64,000 bases of DNA, taken from contig NW_027488377.1 in the NCBI RefSeq assembly GCF_051014445.1, forward strand, positions 1,178,001 through 1,242,000. Direction: 5' to 3'. A model generated the notes under the pieces. The model was not told the origin of the DNA. It saw only the letters and a program-made list of their open reading frames with translations, and searched no databases. Every line of letters starts with the position of its first letter. Position 1 is the first letter of the stretch. Positions 44,888 through 57,500 of the stretch are shown piece by piece. Position numbers and translations under genes: made by a program. This DNA is from Colletes latitarsis. Its lineage: Eukaryota; Arthropoda; Insecta; Hymenoptera; Colletidae.

Positions 44888-46977
44888 ATTGAAGATTCTC
44901 TCAAAAGATTTCTTAGAAATAAAATTTCGGTTACGGCTTCAGATAAGGCAACATATTCGGCAAAAGTGGAACACTTAGTAACACTATTTTGTTTACGTGT
45001 TTTCCAATACACTACATTTCCATACAAGCTTATAACATAGCCAGTTGTAGATTTTCTATCTAAGTTGTCACCAGCATAATCAGAATCTACCATACAAATT
45101 AAACTATCAGTCTTTAAATTGTCATCAGAATATGTTAGTTGCAAGTCTTTAGTCTTATACAGGTATTTTAAAACTCTTAATGCATATTTAAAATGCGTGG
45201 CATTGTAACAACCTTGAAATCTACTTAAATAATTTATGCTGTATGAGATATCCGGTCTCGTACCTGTACTTATGTATAGAAGTTCACCTATTAAATTTCT
45301 GTATTTAATTGTTTCATCGATTTCGTTTGCTTGTTCTAATTTTAAATTGCTCTCCATAGGAGTATCGTACAGTTTTGCGTTATCTAGATTGTATTTTACA
45401 GCCAAGGATTCAATGTATTTTGTTTGGCTTAATGACATTATTTTTCGATCATCACTATAGTCAATATTTATTCCTATATAAGTCTTAACTTTTCCTAAAT
45501 CTTTCATGGAAAAATTTTGCATCAAACTCGCTTTCACTTCATCGATTTTATTTTTATTTTTGCAACATATTAGAAGATTATCAACAAACACTAGAATATA
45601 TATTGAATCTTTGCTCGTATTATTTACGTATAAGCAGTAATCATAATTACTTCTTATAAAGTTCAACTTTTTTACACACTGGTTAAAACAGTTGTACCAT
45701 GCTCTGGGACTTTCTCTAAGGCCATATAGAGCCTTTTGCAGTTTGCAAACCTTGTTTTGACCTGTTTCATAACCTGTCGGTTCATTAATATAAATTTCTG
45801 ATTTTACTTTGCCGTTCAAGAAGGCAGTTTCCATATCCATCAGATCAATGTACAAATTATTCGCACAACAATAACTTAACAGGACTTTCAAGGTCTGCAT
45901 TCTGCCGATTGGTGAATATACGTTTTCTAAATGTTCTTGTTGTTGGAAACCTCTGACAACTAATCTAGCTTTATATGTATTATCATCCTTCTTTTTGTAT
46001 ACCCATTTAACATCAATTACCTTTTTATCTTTGGGTTTGTCTATAACAAACCAAGTTTTATTTTTTTCTAAACTTTCTATCTCTGAGTTCATAGCTTTCT
46101 GCCAATTTTTCGACTCTTTGGAGTTAATTGCCTCCTCAAATGTACTTGGTACGTTTGCATTCACATAGTTAACATAAATAAAATGAGCAACGGGGTTACC
46201 AAATCTCTCAATGGGTTTAACTACTCTGTTTGATTTTTTTCTTTGTATTGGTGCCATAGTTTTATTTTGTGAATTTGAGTTATCATCAAAAACATTATCA
46301 CTATTATCATCATTACTTGAAGTCGATTCCTTATCACTATCAATACTAGTATTTGATTCATTTTCTAAATTTAAACTTAATGTGTTTTCATCATCATAAT
46401 CTGAATCTTTGTTTTCTACAGATTTTTGTAAGCATATAAGCTCTTTACTATCCTCAATTACTCTTACATGCCTTGCATTTATGACTCTGTTACTTACAAG
46501 TACTCTATAGCTATTTTCGTTATAACCTACAAGTACGCCTACTTTCGCTTTATCGTCCCATTTATTTTTCCTTAATTCTTTTGGAATTTTTACAAAGACC
46601 CGACTGCCATATATTTTAATATGCTTAACACTTGGTTTTTTTCCAAAGAAAATTTCGAAGGGCGTTTTATTTTCATTCGTATTAGCGATAGTACGATTCT
46701 TTAGATAAGCGACCGTTTTCATAATCTCTGGCCAATATCTACGATCTATATTGGCTTCTTTAGCTAAACACCTGCCCATATCCATTGCGGATCTATTATA
46801 TCTCTCAGCCACACCATTTAGTTCATGAACATATGGTGGGCACGGTAAAATTTCAATACCCTTGTCTCTCGCAAAATTATAAATTTCCTTATTTAAGTAT
46901 TCTTTCCCGTTATCACATCTTAGTTTCTTTATTCTTTTGTTGAATCTATTTTCGACTAAGTTGACAAATTCTCTGAA
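44884..46977 (-). pseudogene. Copia integrase end, reverse transcriptase, RNase H start
   Basis: In phase with the upstream frame after the TGA. It carries integrase RCDNGKEY and NGVAERYNR, the acidic linker, then the RT with LVVRGFQQ, DMETAFLNG and FVDNLLI (the YVDD box reads FVDN here, so the second catalytic Asp is replaced). It continues to the RNase H region (TGTRPDISYSI, CMVDSDYAGD, KSTTGYVISL). A frameshift near 44885 separates the last 80 residues. The FVDN change suggests an impaired RT even apart from the stop. Confidence 0.9.
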
Positions 46978-48627
46978 TCAATTGGCTGTTTCAGATTTAC
47001 TTCTTATACAATATATCTTTGTACATTTACTGTAATCATCTATGAATGTTAAGAAATATTTTTCACCGCCATAACCTATGGTTCGGTGAGGACCATTTAC
47101 GTCCGTGTGAATCAATTCTAATATTTCACTTGCTTTAGATCTATCATTTTTAAATGGAACTTTTGACATCTTACTTTCAATACAATTTGCACAAGTAAGT
47201 AAATCGTTTTCTAATTTTGTTAGTAAACCTTCTACTAATTTAGAATTTACAAGTTTACTAAGGTATTGAAAATTTACATGACCTAAAGCCCTATGCCATT
47301 TTTCCTTTTCAGTGATTTTTGCTGTATTCGCATGCACACTTTTGATTTCATTTTCTATTAGAGCACTTTTCATTGTATATAAACCATTAACTTTGTTAGC
47401 TACTGCTATTAACTTTCTATTTATATTATATATTTTGGCAGTTTCATTTTTAGCTATTATAGTGCTATTTTCGGTTATTTTTGAAAAACTAAGCAAATTC
47501 TTTTTTATTCCTTCGACATAATACACGTTTGTTAATTTGACTTTAGTTTCTTCATAATAGTTTTCAAATATTGTATCAATAGTGCCTAGTTTTGTCGCTT
47601 CAACGCATTTGCCATCTGGCAGCTTAACACTTACAGGATTTCTTAAAACTACATGTTTACAAAAATATTTATCGCTATTTACAATGTGGTCTGTACAGCC
47701 ACTATCAAGCAACCATTCGATTTCATTCTCACTGGCACTTTCTCTTTTCTTTGTTGACCTTTTGACTTCACTGACACTCACTTTTAACACTTGTGCTGTC
47801 CATGATTCACGAGCATCCTCGCTGAATGGTCCAGCTCCTTGATAGTATCCATATGAGCTGCTTCGACCTCGTCCTTGTTGTGAAGTTCCTCGTCCTCGGC
47901 TTCGTCCTCGCGATGATTCTCGCTGGCTCCGCTGAGCCCCTCTGCCTCTGTAGCTCTGTTGTGTTTTCCAATGTTTCTTCTGAGGATGTCCAGTTTCACA
48001 GTCATCGTAGCCTTCTCTCGTTCTAGCGTTGAACGTGCTTACGTTTGGTTTTCTCTCGCTGTCATTCTTTGACAGGTTCTTCTCCTTTATCTTGGACTTG
48101 ACGTATTCAACTGTCCTTTGGTCTTCTTTGACTAGATCAACAAAGTCTCCTATGTAACTATAACTAGGAGGTAGAGCTTTAATCAGGTGTCTTAACTTTT
48201 CTTCTTCGCTCAGCTGTCCACCAGCTGATTTGAACTCATTGCAGACCTTCTCAAAATCCACGAAGAAATCTTCTACATTGCCATAATTTTTTAACTTGAC
48301 TTCTTCTAGCTTCCCTCTGTTTATAATTTGAAGTGATGTGGATTTGGTAGAGTATATACTCTCTAGTTTAGATAACATTTCAAATGTTGTAGCGCACTCA
48401 CTAATATACTCTAATTGTTTGTCTGACACTGCACTTATCAATATGGCTTTTGCTTTTAGATCACTTTTCTTCCAAGTTGCTTCATTCTCGTCTGCGTTTC
48501 TTTCTCTCTTTGCTTGCACGTCGCACTCTTTATATTCTAATAGAGTCAGCAGTCTGAACTTCCAACTTTTAAAATTTGCTCCATCGAATACTGGAATACT
48601 GTCATCAATTTTTGCTTGCTTAGCCAT
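46978..48627 (-). pseudogene. Copia Gag, protease and first part of integrase
   Basis: I chose the ATG at 48627 (MAKQAKIDDSIPVFDG, a usual Copia Gag start) over one 57 nt upstream. In order: a Gag domain with FDGANFKSWKFRL, an Arg/Gly/Ser-rich nucleic-acid-binding stretch where a canonical CCHC knuckle is not clear, the protease DSG (WLLDSGCTDHIV), the GAG-pre-integrase KWHRALGHVNFQYL, and the integrase with its first catalytic Asp in HTDVNGPH. A TGA at 46978-46980 ends the frame within the integrase. The same phase continues downstream with the second Asp and the Glu. Confidence 0.9.
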
Positions 48628-49135
48628 GATTCCTAGCTCTTTATTATTTGAATTGCACTCAATCTCACTTTTCAAACGTAACACACTTTTGGTTATTTTC
48701 AGGAAATTTCTTCTAATGCAGTTTTTGAATTTTTTTGCTTAATACAAAATCTTCGCTTTTTACTTGATCAAACAACTTTTTCTCTTCTTTTTGTCCGGTT
48801 ACTGGATTTTCAAAGGTTTCTTCCAATCTAGAAAGCACGTGTTTAACCTTCTGTGTCTAACCTCAAAATCGCCATGTGCTCTCACTTAGATCCATATAAA
48901 TCGATTAATTGCACTTATTTAGTTGTTGCTATTTATTCTTTGCCCGCAACTTTAACACTTGTGGAATTATTTTCCGCTCATATTTCGATCACACTACCTA
49001 TATTTATGTAGTAACGAGCACTCATTATATTGACTATTCTTTTGAGTATGTTTGAACAACAACCAACCTGAATTTTTAAACAGAGTTTTCAAGAAAAAGT
49101 TTCGAACCAGAGTTTCCAACCACGCTCTGCTACCA

Positions 49136-49349
49136 TGTTGTAATTTGGTTAAGTATTTTATTATAATATGGTTCTTCAAATTAGGTTTTACAAAATTATA
49201 ACATAGTCCTTATTCTACAAGAGTTCTAGCACGACTGACTGCTTAATTCAATTGTCTTACAACCGTGACATTGTACACTGTGAGATGGCGCCACGGATAG
49301 TCAGATAAACTATGATTAATGATGTTGAGATAAATCATTATTTACAACA
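49136..49349 (-). repeat. Copia 5' LTR
   Basis: 214 bp. This is the upstream LTR for the minus-strand element, with the primer-binding site directly inside it. It carries the promoter by family rule. Confidence 0.92.
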
Positions 49350-49354
49350 CCCCG

Positions 49355-49690
49355 AATGCTCGAATAACTCGAAGCAATTCGAATATTGCGAGGGCCTTTT
49401 GATTTTCAACGAATGCTCGAATAACTCGAAGCAATTCGGAATTTTGTGAATTAGGTGAAGCGTGATCGGTTATCGATCCGCGCTTGGCAGGCTCTCGTTT
49501 GCAAGTGACGGACGAGCACGAGCTGCCGAAAAGTACGCGTGAGAGAGGGGGAATCTTCCGACGCGCGGCGCTGTCGCCGTGGCTCTCGTCCGTCTTTATC
49601 TAATATGTAATTGTCGTACCTTCTCTATGGTCGAGCATTTAACCGAAAAGTTTGAAATCGAACGTTACTGTAATGCTCGCGTGACTTACA
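49355..49690 (+). repeat. Left terminal inverted repeat, inner part
   Basis: Continuation beyond Copia. 'gtgacggacgagcacg' and 'gtccgtctttatctaatatg...gtcgtaccttctcta' pair with 60200-60345 in reverse complement. It contains a 58-bp direct repeat (CGAATGCTCGAATAACTCG at 49353 and 49411). The short ORF at 49579 lies within it and is not supported. Confidence 0.7.
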
Positions 49691-49857
49691 GAAAAACTCA
49701 AGGAGCGAGAATTTTTCTGCTGCCTTCTGTTTCGAATCGCGGACGCGTCCACCTAGAATATTCTGATCGGTCGCGTATATTGAAAACAAAGCGGATTAAC
49801 GGCTAATTACGGGTTTAAATAAATCGAATTAACTCGATCTTTAAACAATATGATACA

Positions 49858-52162
49858 TCACTGTCGATGTATCGATGTCGCAGCGACACAGATTGTGTTT
49901 CATGGTTCGTCGACGAACTTAAAAATTTTGCAAACTTTGCCAAACCCATTTTTACCAGTAATGTTACCATGCTGGATTTAACTCCCGAACAGTTCACGAT
50001 ATTTCGCAATGCAACACATTGTCATATTTGCGAAGAACCATTCAAGGATAGCGATGTACGAGTTCGCGATCATTGCCATCTGTCCGGACGGTTCAGAGGC
50101 CCAGCACATTCGGAGTGCAATTTAAATTATAAAAATGTGTTTTACATCTACTATGTGTGTTACATCTAAATGTGTTTACATGAACTATGATTCGCATTTC
50201 ATTATCGAGGAAATAGCTACCGCTTTCGAAGGTCACATTGATGTATTACCTATAACTAAATAAAAATATATTTCTTTCACAAAAAGTGTTGAAGATACGG
50301 ATGAATCAGACTCGCAAAATTATATTAAATTACGATTCATCGATTCATACAAATTTCTAAATACCAGTCTCGACAAATTAGCATCTTTTCTTAGCACAGA
50401 TCAATTAAAAATTTTACGATCCCAATTTGAAACATTATCCACTGAAAATTTCAATTTATTGACGCGAAAGGGTGTCTCTCCGTATGAATACCTTGATTGC
50501 GCGAACAAGCTGCAGGATCCATGCTTACCGCCGCGCGAGTCATTCAATAGTTCGTTAACGGGTGAGACTGTATCAGAGACCGATTATGCACACGCTGAGA
50601 TAGTCTGGCAGCGTTTCGAGATTAGAACCTTGGGCGAATACAGCGATTTGTATTTGAAAACTGATGTCTTGTTATTGGCAGATATTTTTGAAAATTTTCG
50701 CGAAAGTTGTATATAGAGCTACGGATTAGATTCAACGCATTATTATACTCTACCTGGTTTCACATGGGATGCAATGCTAAAACATACCAAAATTACATTC
50801 GACTTGCTCACAGACATCGATATGGTCATGTTTATCGAACGCGGTATACGTGGGGGCTTAAGTCAATGTTCCGGAAGGTACACACATGCCAATAACAAGT
50901 ACATGTCATCTTACGATGCATTGGAAGAGTCATCGTACTTGATGTACTTTGACGTGAACAATTTGTATGGATGGGCAATGTGCCAGCCTCTACCATACAC
51001 TAAATTTCAATGGGTTGAAGATGTAAATTTTGACATATCTTCAATCGGTGTCGATTCGCCCATGGGATACATTCTCGAGGTAGATCTGGAATATCCGCAA
51101 CGTCTGCACGATGCTCATGCAGATCTACCGTTCTGTCCGATGCATACCAAACCACCTGGCAGCAGGCAGGACAAGTTACTCGCGACGGTATATGATAAGC
51201 AGCGTTACATAATCCATTATCGCAACCTGCAGCAGTGCACGCGTCACGGCCTTCGTATTACAAAGATACACCGCGTGCTTCAATTCACTCAATCCCCCTG
51301 GCTCCGTGATTACATCGAACTCAACACACGGTTTAGAACAAGCGCGACAAACGACTTTGAAAAAAATTTGTATAAATTGATGAACAATGCAGTTTTCGGT
51401 AAAACAATAGAAAATGTACGAAACCGTGTGGATGTAAAACTTTTGACACATTGGGAAGGGTGATATGGCGCGGAGGCAATGATCGCGAAACCAAATTTCC
51501 ACAGCAGAAGTGTTTTTTCGGAAAATTTAATAGCTGTTGAATTGCGAAAACTCGAGGTAAAATTCAACAAGCCGATATATGTGGGCATGTGCATTCTGGA
51601 CATAACAAAAATTTGTTTGTATGAATTTCACTACGAGTACATGTCTCCTAAACATGAACAAAATTGTAAAATTCTATACACCGACACTGACAGTCTTATT
51701 TATCACATTCGATGCGACGATATCTACGAGTCTATGATGCACAATATCGATAGATTCGACACAAGCGATTATCCTACTGACAATCCATATAATATGCCAC
51801 GCGTAAATAAGAAGGTTCCGGGGCTGATGAAGGATGAAAATAACGGTGCGATAATGACTGAATTCGTAGGTCTTAGAGCGAAAATGTATGCACTTCGCGT
51901 AGACGGTAAGAAAGATACAAAAAAGGTGAAAGGTGTCAAGACCAACGTCATAGCCAGAACGATAACTTTCGACGACTACGCGCAGTGTTTGCACAGAGAG
52001 ATCGAAATGGTTCGCAAACAATCATGCATACGGTCTAAATTGCACAAAGTGTACACCATTTCGGAATCCAAAATCGCTCTAAGTCTGTACGATGACAAGC
52101 GATATATCATACCCGATTCAACCGACATTCTGCCCTGGGGACATTATAATATACCGTTGTAA
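49858..52162 (+). pseudogene. Polinton DNA polymerase B, 5'-truncated
   Basis: Homologous to the second half of the polymerase at 9250-12139. The gene enters mid-exonuclease (DTDCVSWFVDEL), then has the CHIC...DHCH...CNLNYK cluster, YLKTDVLLLADIF, polymerase motif A DVNNLYGWAM and motif C YTDTDS at 51677-51694, ending at 52162 with the usual HY terminal words. Lesions are a frameshift or small insertion near 50140-50190 and in-frame stops at about 50262, 50714 and 51461. The N-terminal third is missing at the border with the inverted repeat. About 150 nt of AT-rich sequence after the stop contain AATAAA-like words. Confidence 0.9.
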
Positions 52163-52353
52163 AATAGAAATTACTATTATTGTATTTATTATAAATAGCG
52201 GAATTTATTGTATAATATAAAATTGTTCATAAATGTATAGAAATTGTTATTGTATTAATTAACTCATTCACATAAATAGTTGGATTAATGTGTAAAATAA
52301 AAGTGGCCACTCATGTATATGCATCATTGTATTTCATTGAACCATGTATTATT

Positions 52354-53340
52354 TTACAATACATTATTTTTATTTATCCAAGAATTGTGTGATTTATCAA
52401 AGCCCAACCACTTGACGTACACCTTATCCCCCTTTCTACGCAACACTTTTTCCACTAGATATACATCAGGATCTGTGACGCGTTGCAGCTCATGTTCATA
52501 GAATCCTCCGGCAACTGGTTTTCCAAAGGAATCGAGGAGCAGATACGTCGCGGGATTAGTTGCCTGCACTTCAGCTATCTTAAACACCTCCGTTGTCCAA
52601 TTCGGTGTATAGCCTTTATCGAAGATGGTTTTAAATTTGCTCACGCGCACAAACTCACCCAATTTGAATCTCGCTGGAGCAGCAATCTTTATGTTGTTGT
52701 ATACTGTGGTTAGCAGCTTATCGGCGATCACAGGGGTAACATCGCAAGGATGCATTCCGATGGTTCTATGTTTCCGTGCGTTATACTCTGCAAGTAGACA
52801 CGGTAGTGCGTCAACCCATTCATAGGTTCCATTGAGCGTAAACAGTTTCCACATATTATTCTTCAAAGTTCGATTGAAACGTTCTACGACGGAGGCCTTC
52901 ATCACCGAATACGTCGAATAATGATTAATGCCATGCTTTGTCATGAGTTTATGCACATCAACGTTGTAAAATTCTTTTCCTTGATCGGTTTGCAAATTTT
53001 TCTGATGTCGATCTCTAAATATCTTTGCAAACGCTTTAGTCATCTCAGCACCACTTTTAGTCTTGAGCGGCACCGCCCATGCATACTTGCTTAGCACATC
53101 GATGACCGTGAGTATATAGTGATGACCGCGGTTGAATCGTGAGTATGGACGCATTTCTACAACGTCAGCTTGCCACAGATCATCGTATCTATGCACTATG
53201 ACGCGTCTCCGCGGGAAATGTCTTCGAGCTGGAGGCATGCAATTTCTCAACAAGTTGTCGGTTCTTGAGACTATGGCTTTCATTACTCTTGGATTTCGAT
53301 ATTGGTTGCATGTTTGATCGCAGAGATGTCTTTGACGCAA
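52354..53340 (-). CDS. Polinton integrase with chromodomain (328 aa)
   Basis: Retroviral-type integrase that would insert the linear element DNA. The catalytic triad is visible as D59 (LWQAD), D119 (TDQGKEF) and E153 (VVERFNR). A C-terminal chromodomain-like segment at about 292-328 contains YLVEKVLRRKGDKVYVKWLGF..HNSW, a targeting module known in some Polinton and Ty3 integrases. The N-terminal zinc region is short or absent, so the start may be incomplete. It converges with polymerase B, with about 190 nt between stops. The frame is intact although the partner polymerase is dead. Confidence 0.9.
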   Translation of the reverse strand: MRQRHLCDQTCNQYRNPRVMKAIVSRTDNLLRNCMPPARRHFPRRRVIVHRYDDLWQADVVEMRPYSRFNRGHHYILTVIDVLSKYAWAVPLKTKSGAEMTKAFAKIFRDRHQKNLQTDQGKEFYNVDVHKLMTKHGINHYSTYSVMKASVVERFNRTLKNNMWKLFTLNGTYEWVDALPCLLAEYNARKHRTIGMHPCDVTPVIADKLLTTVYNNIKIAAPARFKLGEFVRVSKFKTIFDKGYTPNWTTEVFKIAEVQATNPATYLLLDSFGKPVAGGFYEHELQRVTDPDVYLVEKVLRRKGDKVYVKWLGFDKSHNSWINKNNVL

Positions 53341-53368
53341 ATAATGCGATTATTATCGTGGACATACA

Positions 53369-53803
53369 TTATGTGCTTCCCATAGTCTCCAAATAATTCT
53401 GGGCAAGTTCAACCGTCTCGCATGATTCTCCATCACAATTCTGCTGCGGGATAGGATTCAATGTCTGCGATATCTTTTGAGCACTGTTTTGCAACGTTAG
53501 AATATCTTTCTGAAACACAATCAGCTTCCCCTCTAATTCTTCCTGCTGCTCTCTCAAAAGTTTAATGTTCTTTTCCACATATAGTTTATTGACAGCATCG
53601 CTGTCGGCTGCAGGCTGTGCTACGCGTCGTATCTTGCGTGATTTTGCATCAAAGTCGGCATCGGCCACGCAAAGAGCGTTATCTCGCATATAATTTCGAA
53701 GCAAACCGCTCCATTTGTAATAGTCCATTCTAGCTGCTTCACTCTTCTCGAGCGATACCCCAAATTTGTTGATCGGCATCTCACTGCATACAGTGCACAT
53801 CAT
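53369..53803 (-). CDS. Coiled-coil protein with fibre-like DAVNKLYV motif (144 aa)
   Basis: Not assigned to a named family. The N-terminal 60 residues include a YYKWSGLLRNY stretch. Then comes RRVAQPAADSDAVNKLYVEKN, followed by a heptad-rich helix (LLREQQEELEGKLIVFQKDILTLQ) predicted to coil. The 'DAVNKxYV' pattern is typical of repeats at the trimerisation segment of phage and viral fibre proteins, so a virion fibre or attachment-type protein is a reasonable guess. It lies 28 nt upstream of the integrase start on the same strand and may be co-transcribed. The frame is intact. Confidence 0.6.
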   Translation of the reverse strand: MMCTVCSEMPINKFGVSLEKSEAARMDYYKWSGLLRNYMRDNALCVADADFDAKSRKIRRVAQPAADSDAVNKLYVEKNIKLLREQQEELEGKLIVFQKDILTLQNSAQKISQTLNPIPQQNCDGESCETVELAQNYLETMGST

Positions 53804-53814
53804 CGGTGCGCTGT

Positions 53815-53989
53815 TTAATTTATAATGAGGCCTACCTCGCGAAGTTCCTCGATAATCGATAGAATTTCATGGTCATGCGAGTTGTTACCCGCCTGACGTG
53901 ATGCTTCCAACAAACGAAATCGATCCACCAGTTCGTTGGGATTGTCCCAGTGCACGTAATCGATCTTGTTATCATTTACCATCATGACT
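53815..53989 (-). pseudogene. 3' part of a small Polinton ORF split by E8
   Basis: The frame reads MVNDNKIDYVHWDNPNELVD...EILSIIEELREVGLIIN and stops at 53815, 11 nt before the next gene. It is a recurring C-terminus in insect Polinton ORFs, by recall, with unknown function. The upstream part lies at 59906-60194 on the other side of E8, and the site is flanked by the duplicated TACCATCATGACT. Confidence 0.65.
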
Positions 53990-54143
53990 TTTTTTTTTTT
54001 TTTTTTTTTTTTTTTGTCGTGGGGAAAATCTTCGAAAGACTCCCTCCCACCTCCTTGGGGAGAGGTGGGAGGGGTGTGTGGGATTCCCCGCGTACAACGA
54101 CAGGCGCGGGACCTACCCACTAAAAACCCCACGGTGACCCTTC

Positions 54144-54205
54144 GGCACGCTTTGGGAGGATACCGGGAATCGCTCGAAGCATTCTTCCGGTATCCTCCCC
54201 GTGCC
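54144..54205 (-). promoter_or_regulatory. 3' UTR hairpin of E8
   Basis: GGGAGGATACCGG pairs with CCGGTATCCTCCC around a loop of about 20 nt, with GGCACG/CGTGCC outside. Same structure as in E4 and E5. It lies about 130 nt from the poly(A). Confidence 0.65.
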
Positions 54206-54527
54206 CGCGCTTTCGCGCCCATCCCCCGGGGGGACAATCGGTCCCCCCAGTAGACACACTGCCTCATAGCGGCGGGACGGGGCCACTCCATCCCGCCGCT
54301 ATCCGTCCCGGGGCCGCGTTTAGTGGCGGCTGCGAGCCCCAACTCGCAACCGCCCGCGACCCCGTTTCCACCCCTCGGCGGCCGGGCGTTCATGGCCGCA
54401 CCAGACCGCCGAGGGTGCCTCCCCTTGCGTCGGACCGGTAGGGGGAGGCACTCCTACCCCCAACCGGTCCGACCCGGCGCCGCCTGGCGGGAGGAGGGTC
54501 CCCTCAGGACCCCCCTCCCAGCCTAGG

Positions 54528-57500
54528 TCATCCGCCACGGCGAGGCGGCCGCCCGCGACGCCTCGCGACCGGGCGACGACCTCGGGCCACCGCACGAGCG
54601 CGAGCTTCAGCGCGCCGCTGAAGCGCGCGCTCCCTCCCCGCGGCCTCCTTCTGCAACATTACGTTCTCGCAGAAGGAGGCCACGGCCCTCCACTTCTCCT
54701 CGCTGCCGAGCATGGCGCGCACCACGCCCGGCAGCGAGACATCCCGCCCGACGACGCCGACCAGGACACGGCGCTCCCCCTCCCACGCGGGGCATACCTC
54801 CAGGGTATGATCCGCCGTGTCCTGCTCAGCGTCGCAGTGGCAGCAACGCGCCGTCGGCTCCTTCCCTATCCGGCACAAGTATCTTCCGAAGCTGCCATGC
54901 CCGGAAAATACCTGTGCCATCCGGTAGGTGAGGCTGCCATGGCCTCTGTCCAGCCACTCCTTCAGGAGTGGCCGAACCGCCCCGACAGTCCGGTGCCCCG
55001 CGGTTGGCAGAGCCAGCCGCCCATGCCACGCGAGCAACACGGACTGCCGGGCCTGGCGCTTCAAATCGCCCCAAGCAGGCCCGCCCGGGACCGCCCCCAC
55101 CCCCGCGCGATGGTCGACGCGGTGCCGGTACATCACCGCGTGCGACCGCGCGAGCAGGTCCATGGGCGGCATCCCCGCTAGAACCGTCGCCGCCTCCTGT
55201 GACATGGTCCGATACCCGCGGACGACCCTGAGCGCCATGCGCCTCTGCACCCGACGCAGCATAGTCATGCTGCGCCGGGAGGCAGCCAGGTCGTCCGCCC
55301 AGACGGGGGCCCCGTATAGGGCCACCGACTGGACCATTGCCACATAGAGGCGACGAACTCGGCCCGCCGGGCCCCCCAGGTTGGGCAGGATCCGGCCCAG
55401 AGCCGCAACCATCCTTTCCAACCGGGGGACCAGGCAGCGGAAATGCTCCTCGAAACGCCAGTGGCTATCGAGGATCAGCCCTAGATACCTGATCTGGGGC
55501 TTCACCTCGATGTCAGCCCCACCCACCCGGATCAGAGGGGGTGGCGGATCCTGCCGAGGTGAATGAAACGCAATCACCTCGGTCTTATGGACCGCCACCG
55601 TCATCCCCATCCCCCTGATCCGGTCGACGAAGCGTTGCGACCCCTCCTCCGCGCGACGCATGGCCCGCCCCCAGTGCGCCCCAACGGCCAGCACCAGTGT
55701 GTCATCCGCATAACACACCGTGCTGACGCCGTCGGGGAGGCCGGCCCGCAACACCGAGTCGTACGCGATGTTCCACAGGAGTGGCCCGAGGACCGACCCC
55801 TGCGGAACACCGCAGTACACCTCCCTCCGCATATCACCATCCCGGCCCGGATACTCGATCCACCTGCCGCGGAGATAATCCCCGACGACCGCCCTGAGAC
55901 AAGGGGGGACTCGATGATATTCGAGTCCCCTCCTTATCTCTTCCCAGGGGAGGGTGTTAAAGGCATTGGCAATATCCAAGTATACTGCCAAAGCAACCCT
56001 ACCCCAGGAGACGGCCGATTCCGAGAGGGCCCTCACACGACCTATCGCGTCGATAGTCGATCGGCCCCCCCGGAAACCGAACTGGCAGTCGGCCAGACCG
56101 GGATCACCCCGCGACAGGTGCTCGACGAGGCGGGCAGCAATCACACGCTCGAAGAGCTTGCCCACCTCGTCGAGGAGACAAATGGGCCGGTATGCGGAGG
56201 GAGACTCCGCGGGCCGACCCTCCTTCCGGAGGAGGACCATCCTCGCCACCTTCCAACTGGGGGGGGAATCGCCCGTCCCTCAGGCATCGGTTAAACAACC
56301 GCCTGAGGTCGGCCCCAAGGCCGCCCTGGGTCAAGACCCAAACCCGGCCGGGCACACCATCCGGACCCGGGGCCGTGTTACGAACCCCGAGCCGTCTGAT
56401 GGCCGCTGCCAGCTCCTCCTGCGTGACCCCCAGCTCGGCCGTCCACTCCACTGGGACAGCCGCCGCCGCCGGAGGACGCGGTCCCCTCTCCCCAATTGGG
56501 AAGAGTGTATTGACCACGTCCTCCAGCAGCCGGGGGTCAAGACCCTCGGTGACGGGGGGCGCCCACGGGCGAGGCTTATTCAGCACCACCTTATATGGGC
56601 GCCCCCATGGATCGTCATCAAGGGTCTGGAGGAGCTCCTTCCATGCCCGGGTCTTGGCCCGTTTGATGGCGACCTGCAGAGCAACCCGCGCCACGCGGTA
56701 TGCTCCATACAGGTCATCAGCTGCCCTCGCTCGCGCCACGCCGTCGCCTGTACGTTGACGACGGCGCGCGCGGGTGTACTGGCGTCGGGCGCGGACAGTC
56801 GCGACTCGCAACTCCGCGATCGCGTCCGACCACCAGTACACCGCCCGGCGAGGAGAAGCCCGCCCGACCCGAGGCATCGCCGCGTCGCAAACACCCGCGA
56901 CCAATGCTCCGAGCCGGGCGACCTCCTCCTCTATGCTCGGCAACTCGGCCGCTCGCTGCGGCCAAGTTGCAGCGAGGGCAGCTGCCATCAGGGCGTCCTT
57001 GTCTAGGCGCCGAAGCGCCCAGCGGCGTGGTGGGGCGCCACGCAGGCGGCCGTGTCGGGATGCACTCGCGGCGGCAGAGACCTCCATCCGGATGTACCGG
57101 TGATCGGAGAGTGTCTCTGCCCCCGCGACCACGTGCCAACCCGACACCATGCGCACGGCGTTGGGGGTCGCGAATCCAACATCCACGATGGACCCCCCAT
57201 ATCGCCGCACGCATGTGTGCTCCGACCCCCGGTTCAATACCCGGAGGTCGAGCCCCGCCGCCCAATCGCCCAGGATCCCGCCGCGAACGGAGGTCCTGGG
57301 GGATCCCCAAGCCACCGACTTGGCATTAAAATCCCCCAGGACCAGCACCGGCCGGGCCGCGTAGCGCTGCACGCATGCCGCGACCTCGGCCAAGTACAGC
57401 TCGAACGCAGCGTGACCGCTACGGGGCGAAATGTAGCACCCCACCACAGCGACTCCCCCCCAGTCCACGGCGACGAATCCCCGACCGCGCTCCAACAAGG

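Larger units (their letters stand above)
44280..49349 (-). mobile_element. Copia-type LTR retrotransposon, nearly intact
   Basis: Two direct 214-bp LTRs (44280-44493 and 49136-49349) begin TGTTG and end ACAACA and are flanked by CCCCG on both sides, a 5-bp duplication as usual for Copia. The primer-binding site at 49124-49135, TGGTAGCAGAGC on the minus strand, matches the 3' end of animal initiator tRNA-Met. The Gag-PR-IN-RT-RH order is typical. The near-identical LTRs indicate recent insertion. Only one in-frame stop and one frameshift break the polyprotein. Confidence 0.95.

Noticed and set aside
49579..49806. 75-aa ORF before polymerase B
   Set aside because: Lies in the terminal inverted repeat, and the equivalent frame is not kept on the other side.
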